A program made the position numbers and the translations under genes. Shown one piece after another: positions 1-7,575 of a stretch of DNA of 64,000 nucleotides. How positions within the stretch are numbered: position 1 is the first letter of the stretch; each line of letters starts with the position of its first letter. Under the pieces are notes generated by a model, which ran no database searches, had not been told where the DNA came from, and saw nothing but the letters and a program-made list of their open reading frames with translations. This stretch comes from Streptomyces sp. YIM 121038 (lineage in GTDB: Bacteria; Actinomycetota; Actinomycetes; Streptomycetales; Streptomycetaceae), in assembly GCF_006088715.1 (NCBI RefSeq), contig NZ_CP030771.1, positions 6,942,001 through 7,006,000 of the forward strand, read 5' to 3'.

Positions 1-2
1 AG

Positions 3-386
3 TGGCGCGCCGCGGGCGGCCCGCCCGCCGCCCCCAAGGCGCCCAAGCCCGGGGAGAAGATCAGCCTCTTCCGGCCCGTCGTGTACGACGGCAGCGCGCT
101 GGTGCTCTACGCGCTGCGGCAGGAGATCGGACGGGCCGCCTTCGAGAGCGTGGAGCGCGCGTGGGTGCGCGCCCACCGCGACGGAACCGCGACCACGGCC
201 GACTTCACGCGCCTGGCCTCCCACGTATCGGGCCGGGACCTGCGCGAGTTCTTCGCCGCCTGGCTGTACGGCACCAAGACACCGCCGATGCCGGGCCACC
301 CGGACTGGACGTCGGAGGCCCCGGGCAAGAAGCAGGCGGGCCGGGCGGGCGGCGGGTCGGGCGCCGCCGGGCACACCCACCACTGA
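3..386 (+). CDS. C-terminal end of an M1-family-like metallopeptidase (partial)
   Basis: Only the last ~127 codons are present; the start lies before the window. The visible part is helical and ends with a segment (LREFFAAWLYGTKTPPMPGH) that resembles the C-terminus of secreted M1 metallopeptidases of Streptomyces, in which a helical domain closes over the zinc site. The zinc-binding HExxH motif would be upstream and cannot be seen. The last ~25 residues are Gly/Ala/Lys-rich with a terminal His cluster. It stops at TGA 384-386 and is followed by a 311-nt gap before hflX on the same strand. The family assignment rests on the tail alone, so it is moderate. Confidence 0.6.
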   Translation, partial: WRAAGGPPAAPKAPKPGEKISLFRPVVYDGSALVLYALRQEIGRAAFESVERAWVRAHRDGTATTADFTRLASHVSGRDLREFFAAWLYGTKTPPMPGHPDWTSEAPGKKQAGRAGGGSGAAGHTHH

Positions 387-697
387 TCAAGGTCCCGCAC
401 AGCCTGGGGGACGGCGTTTCGCCAGGTGGCAGGCGTGGCAATAACCCAGGTGACGAGACGGGCCGTCCCGTGCAACCATCTTCAGGTCGACGGCGCGGCC
501 CGTCCGGGACATCCCCTCGGGGAGATCTCAGGGGCGGTTCCGTCCGGTCCGGGGAATCCCGGGGCGGTCGTGTGCGTTGTCGGATGTGACGGGTGGCGCC
601 GTCGCTCGCGAGACGCCGCCGCACCCAGGGTGCGGCAGGGGACGGTAGCCGTCCCCAAGGCGCCCCGCATCGGATTCCCATCGACGTAAAGGACCCA
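387..697 (+). promoter_or_regulatory. Non-coding leader of hflX with two tandem hairpins
   Basis: No convincing gene lies in these 311 nt. Close to the hflX start are two consecutive perfect hairpins: 618-626/628-636 (9 bp, GCCGCACCC with GGGTGCGGC) and 638-645/649-656 (8 bp, GGGGACGG with CCGTCCCC, loop TAG). The second ends 41 nt before the ATG. They could be the 5' leader structure of hflX or a terminator for the peptidase gene upstream; the distance of over 230 nt from that gene favours the leader view. No obvious -35/-10 pair was recognised. Confidence 0.45.
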
Positions 698-2188
698 ATG
701 ACCTCCTCTTCTTCCTTTTCCCAGGACGCACAGAGCTTCGTGCAGAACTACCCCGAAGGTCTTCGGGCCGATGCCCTGATGGAAGAGGACGTCGCCTGGA
801 GCCACGAGATCGACGGAGCACGGGACGGCGAGCAGTTCGACCGTGCCGAGCGTGCGGCGCTGCGCCGCGTCGCGGGCCTCTCCACCGAGCTCGAGGACGT
901 CACCGAAGTCGAGTACCGACAGCTCCGCCTGGAGCGCGTCGTCCTCGTCGGCGTCTGGACCTCCGGAACGGTTCAGGACGCGGACAACTCCCTCGCCGAG
1001 CTGGCCGCCCTCGCGGAGACGGCGGGCGCCCTCGTGCTCGACGGTGTCGTGCAGCGCCGCGACAAGCCGGACCCGGCCACGTACATCGGCTCCGGCAAGG
1101 CCCTGGAGCTGCGGGACATCGTGCTCGAGACCGGCGCGGACACGGTCGTGTGCGACGGTGAGCTGAGCCCCGGCCAGCTGATCCACCTCGAAGACGTCGT
1201 CAAGGTCAAGGTGATCGACAGGACCGCCCTGATCCTCGACATCTTCGCCCAGCACGCCAAGTCCCGAGAGGGCAAGGCCCAGGTCGCCCTGGCCCAGATG
1301 CAGTACATGCTGCCGAGGCTCCGCGGCTGGGGTCAGTCGCTGTCCCGGCAGATGGGCGGCGGCAAGGGCGGCGGCCTCGCCACCCGTGGCCCCGGTGAGA
1401 CCAAGATCGAGACGGACCGGCGACGGATCCGCGAGAAGATGGCGAAGATGCGCCGGGAGATCGCGGAGATGAAGACGGGCCGCGAGATCAAGCGCCAGGA
1501 GCGCAAGCGCAACAAGGTCCCCTCGGTCGCCATCGCCGGATATACGAACGCGGGCAAGTCCTCGCTGCTCAACCGCCTCACGGGCGCGGGCGTCCTGGTG
1601 GAGAACGCGCTGTTCGCCACCCTCGACCCCACCGTCCGCAGGGCCGAGACGCCGAGTGGCCGTCTGTACACCCTGGCGGACACCGTCGGATTCGTCCGGC
1701 ACCTGCCGCACCACCTGGTGGAGGCGTTCCGCTCCACGATGGAGGAGGTCGGCGAGTCCGATCTGATCCTGCACGTGGTCGACGGCTCGCATCCCGCCCC
1801 CGAGGAGCAGCTCGCCGCCGTGCGCGAGGTGATCCGCGAGGTCGGCGCGACCGACGTCCCCGAGATCGTGGTGATCAACAAGGCGGACGCCGCCGATCCG
1901 CTGACCATCCAGCGACTGCTGCGCACGCAGCGGCACGCGATCGCGGTCTCCGCGCGCACGGGCGCGGGCATCGAGGAGCTGCTCGGGCTCATCGACGCCG
2001 AGCTGCCGCGGCCCGAGGTCGAGATCGAGGCCCTCGTGCCGTACACCCACGGCAAGCTCGTCGCCCGCACGCACGCCGACGGAGAGGTGCTCTCCGAGGA
2101 GCACACCGCCGACGGCACGCTGCTCAAGGCCCGGGTGCACGAGGAGCTCGCGGCGGAGCTGGCGCCGTTCGTCCCTGCGGCGCACTGA
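698..2188 (+). CDS. hflX: GTPase HflX (ribosome-associated)
   Basis: A 496-aa protein with the full HflX architecture: N-terminal HflX domain with the TYIGSGKALEL segment, a glycine-rich hinge (QMGGGKGGG), a basic coiled-coil stretch (RRRIREKMAKMRREIAEM), then the G domain with G1 GYTNAGKSSLLN, G3 DTVGF and G4 NKAD. HflX binds the large ribosomal subunit, splits stalled or vacant 70S ribosomes, and in actinobacteria contributes to heat and macrolide/lincosamide tolerance. ATG 698 is chosen because it follows AAAGGA and begins the usual Streptomyces N-terminus (MTSSSSFSQDAQ); an in-frame start at 593 would add 35 Arg-rich residues through the leader hairpins. It is followed by a strong terminator. 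Confidence 0.96.
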   Translation: MTSSSSFSQDAQSFVQNYPEGLRADALMEEDVAWSHEIDGARDGEQFDRAERAALRRVAGLSTELEDVTEVEYRQLRLERVVLVGVWTSGTVQDADNSLAELAALAETAGALVLDGVVQRRDKPDPATYIGSGKALELRDIVLETGADTVVCDGELSPGQLIHLEDVVKVKVIDRTALILDIFAQHAKSREGKAQVALAQMQYMLPRLRGWGQSLSRQMGGGKGGGLATRGPGETKIETDRRRIREKMAKMRREIAEMKTGREIKRQERKRNKVPSVAIAGYTNAGKSSLLNRLTGAGVLVENALFATLDPTVRRAETPSGRLYTLADTVGFVRHLPHHLVEAFRSTMEEVGESDLILHVVDGSHPAPEEQLAAVREVIREVGATDVPEIVVINKADAADPLTIQRLLRTQRHAIAVSARTGAGIEELLGLIDAELPRPEVEIEALVPYTHGKLVARTHADGEVLSEEHTADGTLLKARVHEELAAELAPFVPAAH

Positions 2189-2203
2189 CGCCCGCGTCGC
2201 ACG

Positions 2204-2267
2204 CGCACGCACACGGCGGAGGCCCCGCCCCCTTCCGAGGGGGCGGGGCCTCCGCCGTGTGCGTGCG
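2204..2267. terminator. Perfect 29-bp hairpin terminator, bidirectional
   Basis: Arms 2204-2232 and 2239-2267 are exact reverse complements, with a 6-nt loop TTCCGA. It lies 16 nt after the hflX stop and 78 nt after the end of the convergent peptidase gene, so it can serve both. There is no U-tract, as is usual in Streptomyces. Confidence 0.92.
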
Positions 2268-2344
2268 GCTCCGGGCCTTGCCTGCTGTGAAGGCGGCCGG
2301 GCCCGGTCGTGAACCGGCCGGGCCCGGCAGCGATAGGCCAGGAC

Positions 2345-3559
2345 CTACTGCGCTCCGTACTTCTCGCTCATCATGTCGAAGATCTGCTTGGCGCCGGAGC
2401 CCAGCTGCGGGCCGGCGAGCCAGGTGTTCTCCGCCGGGCCGATCGAGGTGTTGGACACGAGCTTGGTCTCGCCGTCGCTCGCCCGCCGGAACCAGCCGCC
2501 GCCCGACGAACCACCGGTCATCGTGCAGCCGATGCGGTACATCGTCGGCTGCGCCGGGTCCAGCGACAGACGGCCCGGCTTGCCGATGCACTTGTGCATG
2601 GTCAGGCCGTTGAACGGCGGCGCGGCCGGGTAGCCCCAGGCGCCCATCGAGCCCACGCTCTGCGCGGACGGGGTCGAGAAGTCGACATCCAGGCCGTTGC
2701 CGACCGTCTCCTCAAGGGACTTGCTGCCCTGCTGCGGCTTCACGTGCAGCACGGCGTAGTCGTACGGCGCACCGGCGCCGCCCGACGCGGCGCCCTGGTC
2801 GATCCACTCACCGGAGGTCGACACCCAGTCCGCCCACCACTGGCCGTACGGGGAGACCTCCTGCGGGGCGGCGTTGCTCAGCTCGGCCTCGGACTTGCCC
2901 AGGTCGTTGTAGGCCGGCACGAAGGTGATGTTGCGGTACCAGCCGCCCTTCGAGCCCGCATGCACGCAGTGGCCCGCGGTCCACACGAGGTTGGACTTGC
3001 CCGGGTTGCGCGGGTCCTTCACGACCGTGCCCGAGCAGACCATCGAGCCCTCGGGGGAGTCGAAGAAGATCTTGCCGACGGGCGCGGCGTGCTCGTGGTA
3101 CGGCGTCTTCTCGGGCTCGGCCTCGACCGGCTCGGGCTCCGGGTCGGTCGCGCCCTGGTCGGCGGCCGCGTCCTTCGCCGCGATCGTCTTGTTCGGGTCC
3201 TTGGCCTTGCGCATGCGCTCGGGCTTCCAGAGGTCCTCTATGACCGGGTTGACGAAGTCCTTGGCCTCGCGCAGCCAGTCGTCCTTGCTCCAGTCCTTCC
3301 AGGCACCGTCCTTCCACTTGTCCGGATCGATGCCGTGCTCCTTGAGCCGGTCGGTGAGGTCGGCGGGCAGCCCGCCGCCGCCCGAGTCGGACCCCTTGTC
3401 GGCACCCTGCGAGGTACCGGAGTCGGCCTTGTCGCCGGCCTTGTCGTCGCCCGGCCCGCAGGCCGTGGCGGTGAGCGCCAGGGTCGCGGCGAGCCCGGTG
3501 ACGGCGAGCGCGGTACGGCGACCGCGGCCGCGCGCGAAGGGCGCACGAATGGAACGCAT
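2345..3559 (-). CDS. Secreted trypsin-like serine peptidase lipoprotein (paralogue 1)
   Basis: 404 aa. A lipoprotein-type signal is present: basic N-terminus, hydrophobic stretch, and a Cys at residue 34 after ATA, followed by Gly and an acidic Gly/Ser-rich spacer. Next comes a Trp/Asp-rich segment (residues ~66-120, DRLKEHGIDPDKWKDGAW) and a chymotrypsin-fold protease with TAGHC (His197), APYDYAVL (Asp268) and GGSSGGGW (Ser352). The likely role is a cell-surface endopeptidase; the substrate is unknown. Start 3559 is chosen over 3595 because GGGGG precedes it at about 10 nt and because the N-terminus MRSIRAPF matches MRPIRPLF of the neighbouring paralogue. The lipobox is non-canonical at -3 (Ala), so Tat/Sec release rather than lipidation remains possible. 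Confidence 0.86.
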   Translation of the reverse strand: MRSIRAPFARGRGRRTALAVTGLAATLALTATACGPGDDKAGDKADSGTSQGADKGSDSGGGGLPADLTDRLKEHGIDPDKWKDGAWKDWSKDDWLREAKDFVNPVIEDLWKPERMRKAKDPNKTIAAKDAAADQGATDPEPEPVEAEPEKTPYHEHAAPVGKIFFDSPEGSMVCSGTVVKDPRNPGKSNLVWTAGHCVHAGSKGGWYRNITFVPAYNDLGKSEAELSNAAPQEVSPYGQWWADWVSTSGEWIDQGAASGGAGAPYDYAVLHVKPQQGSKSLEETVGNGLDVDFSTPSAQSVGSMGAWGYPAAPPFNGLTMHKCIGKPGRLSLDPAQPTMYRIGCTMTGGSSGGGWFRRASDGETKLVSNTSIGPAENTWLAGPQLGSGAKQIFDMMSEKYGAQ

Positions 3560-3647
3560 GGAGCTGTAACCCCCGTGGGAACGTGTGTTTGCCATGTGCG
3601 TGTCAGGCGTGGGCGCGGCGTCCGCCGCCCGGGCCGACGTGGCCTCC

Positions 3648-3672
3648 CACTATGCCTGTGCAATTGGGGACG
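3648..3672 (-). promoter_or_regulatory. Conserved 25-nt upstream element, copy 1
   Basis: On the minus strand this reads CGTCCCCAATTGCAC followed by AGGCATAGTG. It is 22/25 identical to 5564-5588 upstream of the paralogous peptidase. CATAGT could be a -10 hexamer; the conserved CGTCCCCAA block lies about 9 nt before it, so this is not an ordinary -35/-10 pair. It ends 88 nt before the start codon of paralogue 1. Confidence 0.55.
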
Positions 3673-4116
3673 AACGGCGGCGAGCCCGTGAAGGTTTCGC
3701 CGCCCCCGTCGGCGTACGCATACGTACGGATGCGTACGCGTACAAAGCGGATCTGTGTGGTGCGCCGGGCGGATCTGTGGGGTGTGCGGTGTGGGGTCTG
3801 TGGGGCGCGCTGTGCGGTGTGCACGGGGGCGCGTTGTGCGGGGTCCGTGGGGCGCGGGCTGTTGCGGCGCGGGCTGTGCGGGGTCCGCGAGGCGCGTGGT
3901 GCAGGGCCCGTGGGGTGCGTGGTGCGGATGCGCGGCGTGCGCGGTGGCCAGGCTCCGGGCCCGGATTGAGCGCCCGGGCCCTGAGTGCGGCTGGGCTTCG
4001 GGCCCGGGCGCCGGGCCTCTGCGTCCGGCCGGGCTCCGGGCCCGGCGGAGACCGGGGCTCGTGCGGCGGTCAGGCCGCGCCCCCGCGGAGCCCGAGCGGC
4101 ACTGTCGCGCCCGGCC

Positions 4117-4146
4117 GGTGGGTTCGCCCTCACGAACGAACCCACC
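4117..4146 (-). terminator. Hairpin terminator of peptidase paralogue 2
   Basis: Arms 4117-4126 (GGTGGGTTCG) and 4137-4146 (CGAACCCACC) pair perfectly around a 10-nt loop, 25 nt beyond the stop codon of the minus-strand peptidase gene. Confidence 0.7.
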
Positions 4147-4171
4147 GCGTGCCGTGCGCCTCCGCGAGCCG

Positions 4172-5398
4172 CTAGCTCGCGAACTTCTTGCTGACCGCGT
4201 CGTAGATGCCCTTGGCCTCGGCACCCAGGCGCGGACCCGCCAGCCAGCCGGCCGTCACCGGGCCGATCGAGGTGTTCGACACGAGGGCGGGCTTGCCGTC
4301 CTTGCCCGCGGCGACCCAGCCGCCGCCGGACGAACCGCCGGTCATGGTGCAGCCGATGCGGTACATCGTCGGGTCGGGCTCGCTGATCGAGAGCCGCCCC
4401 GGCTTGTCCGCGCACTGGAACTGATTCTGGCCGTCGAACGGCGGCGCCGCCGGATAGCCCGTCGCCGTCATGTCCTTGATGTCCGGCACGGCCGGAGCGT
4501 TGAAGTCCACCGGCAGCGCGCTGCCGACCGTCTCCTCCAGGGACTTGCCCTCGCTGCCCTTCTCCGGCGTCACATGGATCACCGCGAAGTCGTACGGAGC
4601 GCCCTTGCCGCCGGTCGGGCCGCCCTGCTCGATCCACTGGTCCGAGGTCTGCGCCCAGTCGCCCCACCACACGCCGTACGGAGCGACTTCTTCCTTCGGT
4701 GCACCCTGGAGGTCCGCGGTGGCCTTGCCCGCGTTGTTGTACGAGGGGACGAAGGCGATGTTCCGGTACCAGCCGCCCTTGGCGCCCGCGTGGACGCAGT
4801 GGCCCGCGGTCCACACCATGTTCGACTTGCCGGGGTTCTTCGGGTCCTTGACGACCGTGGCCGAGCAGACCATCGAGCCCTCGGGGCCGTCGAAGAACAG
4901 CTTCCCGGCCGCGGGGACCTGGTCGTGGTACGGCGCCTTCACGGACGCCGCCTCGACCGGCTTCGGGGTCGGGTCCGTCACGCCCTGGTCACCGGAGATG
5001 TCGTTGTCGTCGACGCCCCGGTCCGGGTTCTTGTCGGCGTCCCGCATGCGGTCCGGGTCCCACAGGCCCTCGATGATCGGGTTGACGAAGTCGCCCGCCT
5101 CGCGCAGCCAGTCGTCCTTGTCCCAGTTGCGCCAGGCGCCGTCCTTCCACTTGTCGATGTCGATGCCGTGCTCCTTGAGCCGGTCCTTGAGATCGCCGGG
5201 AAGCTGGATCTTGCCGTCACCGTCGCCGCTGCCGCCCGGCTGGGACGCGGACGAGTCGTCCTTGTCGTCGCCGGGACCACAGGCCGTCGCCGTCAGGACG
5301 AGCGCCGCGCCGAGCACGACAGCGGCTGCCACGGGGGAGGTCTTGCCGCGCGCGCTCCTCCCACGACGAGCGGTGAAGAGCGGACGTATGGGTCGCAT
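4172..5398 (-). CDS. Secreted trypsin-like serine peptidase lipoprotein (paralogue 2)
   Basis: 408 aa, a close paralogue of the gene at 2345-3559 over its whole length. Shared marks are LTATAC followed by GPGDDK at the processing site (Cys40), the Trp-rich N-terminal segment (DRLKEHGIDIDKWKDGAW), the TAGHC His box, the DFAVIHV Asp box and the CTMTGGSSGGGW Ser box. Start 5398 is used because AGGGGGA lies 8 nt upstream and the N-terminus aligns with the paralogue; in-frame ATGs further upstream (to 5506) lack ribosome-binding sites. Each gene has its own upstream element and terminator, so they are a tandem duplication with separate transcription, not an operon. The substrate is unknown. Confidence 0.87.
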   Translation of the reverse strand: MRPIRPLFTARRGRSARGKTSPVAAAVVLGAALVLTATACGPGDDKDDSSASQPGGSGDGDGKIQLPGDLKDRLKEHGIDIDKWKDGAWRNWDKDDWLREAGDFVNPIIEGLWDPDRMRDADKNPDRGVDDNDISGDQGVTDPTPKPVEAASVKAPYHDQVPAAGKLFFDGPEGSMVCSATVVKDPKNPGKSNMVWTAGHCVHAGAKGGWYRNIAFVPSYNNAGKATADLQGAPKEEVAPYGVWWGDWAQTSDQWIEQGGPTGGKGAPYDFAVIHVTPEKGSEGKSLEETVGSALPVDFNAPAVPDIKDMTATGYPAAPPFDGQNQFQCADKPGRLSISEPDPTMYRIGCTMTGGSSGGGWVAAGKDGKPALVSNTSIGPVTAGWLAGPRLGAEAKGIYDAVSKKFAS

Positions 5399-5774
5399 GG
5401 TGAGAATCCCCCTGGGCTTCGAATTGTTCTCAACGCCGGACATCATGGCGTCGTACGCCATGTCGTACGGGTTCCGTACGCCTGTCGCGGCAGCGCCGGT
5501 CATCACTGAACACCGCGGTGCTCAGGGGTTCTGAACGCCTTGGTGCTGATGAACGGCACCCCACACTATGCCGGTGCCGTTGGGGACGGCCGACGGAACA
5601 GCAACGGTTCCGTCACGGCAAGGATCTTCGGTCGACCCGTGATCCCCCGCACTCACCGTCGTTGGTACGTACGGGGGACACGCCACACGCGTTCATCCCC
5701 CGCGTCAACTCGCCCGCCGCACCCGGCCGGATGCGACGGGCACCTGCCCAGTCCCAGCGGGAGGACGAAAAGCC
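5399..5774. other. Divergent intergenic region: peptidase paralogue 2 / siderophore operon
   Basis: 376 nt. It contains the shared 25-nt element (5564-5588, minus orientation), a palindrome CATGGCGTCGTACGCCATG at 5444-5462, and GGAAC/GTTCC half sites at about 5594-5610. The siderophore operon starts at 5775 after GGGAGG at 5758-5763. No IdeR/DmdR iron box (TTAGGTTAGGCTCACCTAA-like) was found here on either strand. Confidence 0.6.
5564..5588 (-). promoter_or_regulatory. Conserved 25-nt upstream element, copy 2
   Basis: On the plus strand it reads CACTATGCC-G-GTGC-CG-TTGGGGACG, against CACTATGCC-T-GTGC-AA-TTGGGGACG in copy 1: three differences in 25 positions, surrounded by unrelated sequence. 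It lies 165 nt upstream of the paralogue 2 start codon in the same orientation as copy 1. Confidence 0.55.
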
Positions 5775-7412
5775 GTGGCCGTGACCGAGCCTGTCCCCGC
5801 GATGGTGTCCGCGGCGCACGAAGGGATCCTGCGCCGTCAATCGGCGCGCGAGTCCGCCGCGCGCACCTACGCGCGCGCCCTGCCGATCGTGCCCGTCCGC
5901 GCGAGAGGGATGACGATCGAGGGCGCCGACGGGCAGCGCTATCTGGACTGCCTCTCCGGCGCGGGCACCCTCGCCCTCGGGCACAACCATCCCGTCGTCC
6001 TCGAAGCCATCCGCGCGGTGCTCGACTCCGGCGCGCCCCTGCACGTCCTCGACCTGGCCACACCGGTCAAGGACGCCTTCACCACCGAGCTGTTCCGCAC
6101 CCTCCCGCGCGGCTTCGCCGAGCGCGCCCGCGTCCAGTTCTGCGGTCCCGCGGGCACGGACGCGGTGGAGGCGGCGCTGAAACTGGTGCGCGCCGCCACC
6201 GGGCGCGAAGGGCTCCTCGCCTTCACCGGCGCGTATCACGGGATGACGGCGGGGGCGCTCGAAGCATCCGGCGGCGCGCGGGACGTACGAGTGGCGCGCC
6301 TGCCCTATCCGCAGGACTACCGCTGCCCCTTCGGCATCGGCGGCCCCCGCGGCGCCGAACTCGCGGCCCGCTGGACCGAGAGCGTCCTGGACGACTCCAA
6401 GTCCGGCGTCCCCGCCCCCGCAGGCATGATCGTCGAACCCGTGCAGGGGGAGGGCGGCGTGCTCCCCGCCCCCGACGCCTGGATGCGCCGGATGCGCGAC
6501 ATCACGGCGGCACGGGGCATTCCGCTCATCGCGGACGAAGTGCAGACCGGCGTCGGGAGAACCGGTGCCTTCTGGGCCGTCGAACACAGCGGCGTCACGC
6601 CCGACGTCCTCGTCCTCTCCAAAGCGATCGGTGGCAGCCTGCCCCTCGCCGTCGTCGTCTACCGCGACGACCTCGACGTCTGGCCGCCCGGTGCCCACGC
6701 GGGCACCTTCCGGGGCAACCAGCTCGCCATGGCCGCGGGCGCGGCGACCCTGGCCCACGTCCGCGAGAACCGCCTCGCCGAGCGCGCCGCCGACCTCGGC
6801 ACCCGCATGCTCGCGGGGCTGCGCTCCCTGGCCCATGAGCACTCCTGCATCGGCGACGTGCGCGGCCGCGGACTCATGCTCGGCATGGAACTGGTCGACC
6901 CGAGCGGTCGTCAACCAGCCCTGAACGAACGCGATTTCGGCCGGGCCAGAAGCACGTCCCGATACGACGACCCGCCTCCCGCGGCGGCCGACGGGCGCCC
7001 CGGAACCGCCCCCGAATCCGCCGCGCACGGCCCCCACCCCGGCTCCGCGCGCACCCTCCCCGCCGCCCGCCAAGGGGATGCCCGCACCGAAGGGCCCGGC
7101 TCCGCAGGTGCCCACCCTCATCCGCCTCAGTACGACTTGGCCGCGTCGGGGGAACACGCCGATCCCCATCAGCGCCCGAGCGACACCGCGCACGACCTTC
7201 CGGAATCCCGTCCTCACCCACCGGCCCCCGAACTCGCCGCCGCCGTGCAGCGCGAGTGTCTGCGCCGCGGACTCATCGTCGAACTCGGCGGCCGTCACTC
7301 CAGTGTCGTACGCCTCCTGCCTCCCCTCACCATCACCGACGAACAGGCGACCGCCGTCCTCGATCGCCTCGCCGACGCGCTCGCCACGGCGACACGAACC
7401 CAGCACAGGTAG
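5775..7412 (+). CDS. Class III aminotransferase, diaminobutyrate--2-oxoglutarate type, NIS siderophore operon
   Basis: 545 aa, PLP fold type I. The co-factor Asp sits in ADEVQTG (Asp254) and the Schiff-base Lys in LSKAIGG (Lys283); FCGPAGTDA and GAYHGMT are family motifs. The family converts aspartate semialdehyde to 2,4-diaminobutyrate, a precursor of 1,3-diaminopropane and related siderophore amines. It heads a four-gene operon with two NIS synthetases and an acetyltransferase, which supports that role. Oddity: between ELVDPSG (residue ~378) and the C-terminal small domain (APELAAAVQREC, residue ~484) lies a ~100-residue Pro/Ala/Arg/His-rich insert, so it is longer than the usual ~430-460 aa. 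The GTG start follows GGGAGG by 11 nt. Confidence 0.85.
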   Translation: MAVTEPVPAMVSAAHEGILRRQSARESAARTYARALPIVPVRARGMTIEGADGQRYLDCLSGAGTLALGHNHPVVLEAIRAVLDSGAPLHVLDLATPVKDAFTTELFRTLPRGFAERARVQFCGPAGTDAVEAALKLVRAATGREGLLAFTGAYHGMTAGALEASGGARDVRVARLPYPQDYRCPFGIGGPRGAELAARWTESVLDDSKSGVPAPAGMIVEPVQGEGGVLPAPDAWMRRMRDITAARGIPLIADEVQTGVGRTGAFWAVEHSGVTPDVLVLSKAIGGSLPLAVVVYRDDLDVWPPGAHAGTFRGNQLAMAAGAATLAHVRENRLAERAADLGTRMLAGLRSLAHEHSCIGDVRGRGLMLGMELVDPSGRQPALNERDFGRARSTSRYDDPPPAAADGRPGTAPESAAHGPHPGSARTLPAARQGDARTEGPGSAGAHPHPPQYDLAASGEHADPHQRPSDTAHDLPESRPHPPAPELAAAVQRECLRRGLIVELGGRHSSVVRLLPPLTITDEQATAVLDRLADALATATRTQHR

Positions 7413-7575
7413 CCACCGCCTCCCTCGCCCCACTGTCCGCTGCCTCCCTTCTCCGTTGACCACGACGGAACCGGACTGCTCCGTGGCAGCCGACCGCACC
7501 CCGTGTCCCACCCCTCGTCCCAGCCCAGCCCCTGCCCGTCGCCACACGGAGCCCGACACCACGCAAGGAAGCCCC

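Larger units (their letters stand above)
3560..4171. other. Long intergenic spacer between the two peptidase paralogues
   Basis: 612 nt without a convincing gene. It holds the shared upstream element of paralogue 1 (3648-3672), a purine/pyrimidine-alternating stretch rich in GTACG around 3713-3745, a G/T-rich imperfect repeat zone at about 3780-3950 built from variants of TGCGGGGTCCGTGGGGCGCG, another zone of GGGCTCCGGGCCCGG variants at about 3950-4045, and a terminator near the far end. The repeats look like simple-sequence drift. Confidence 0.6.

Noticed and set aside
482..2212. Long open frame antisense to hflX
   Set aside because: Codon-position GC bias makes long antisense frames in this genome; the product is low-complexity and the plus strand has a complete HflX. 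The same reasoning removes the frames antisense to nrdJ (17270-20056), the helicase (12886-14631) and parE (47131-49005).
5594..5610. GGAAC...GTTCC inverted half sites upstream of the siderophore operon
   Set aside because: Only 5-bp arms, with no promoter context or second copy.
5399..5774. Iron box for the siderophore operon
   Set aside because: No sequence close to TTAGGTTAGGCTCACCTAA on either strand.
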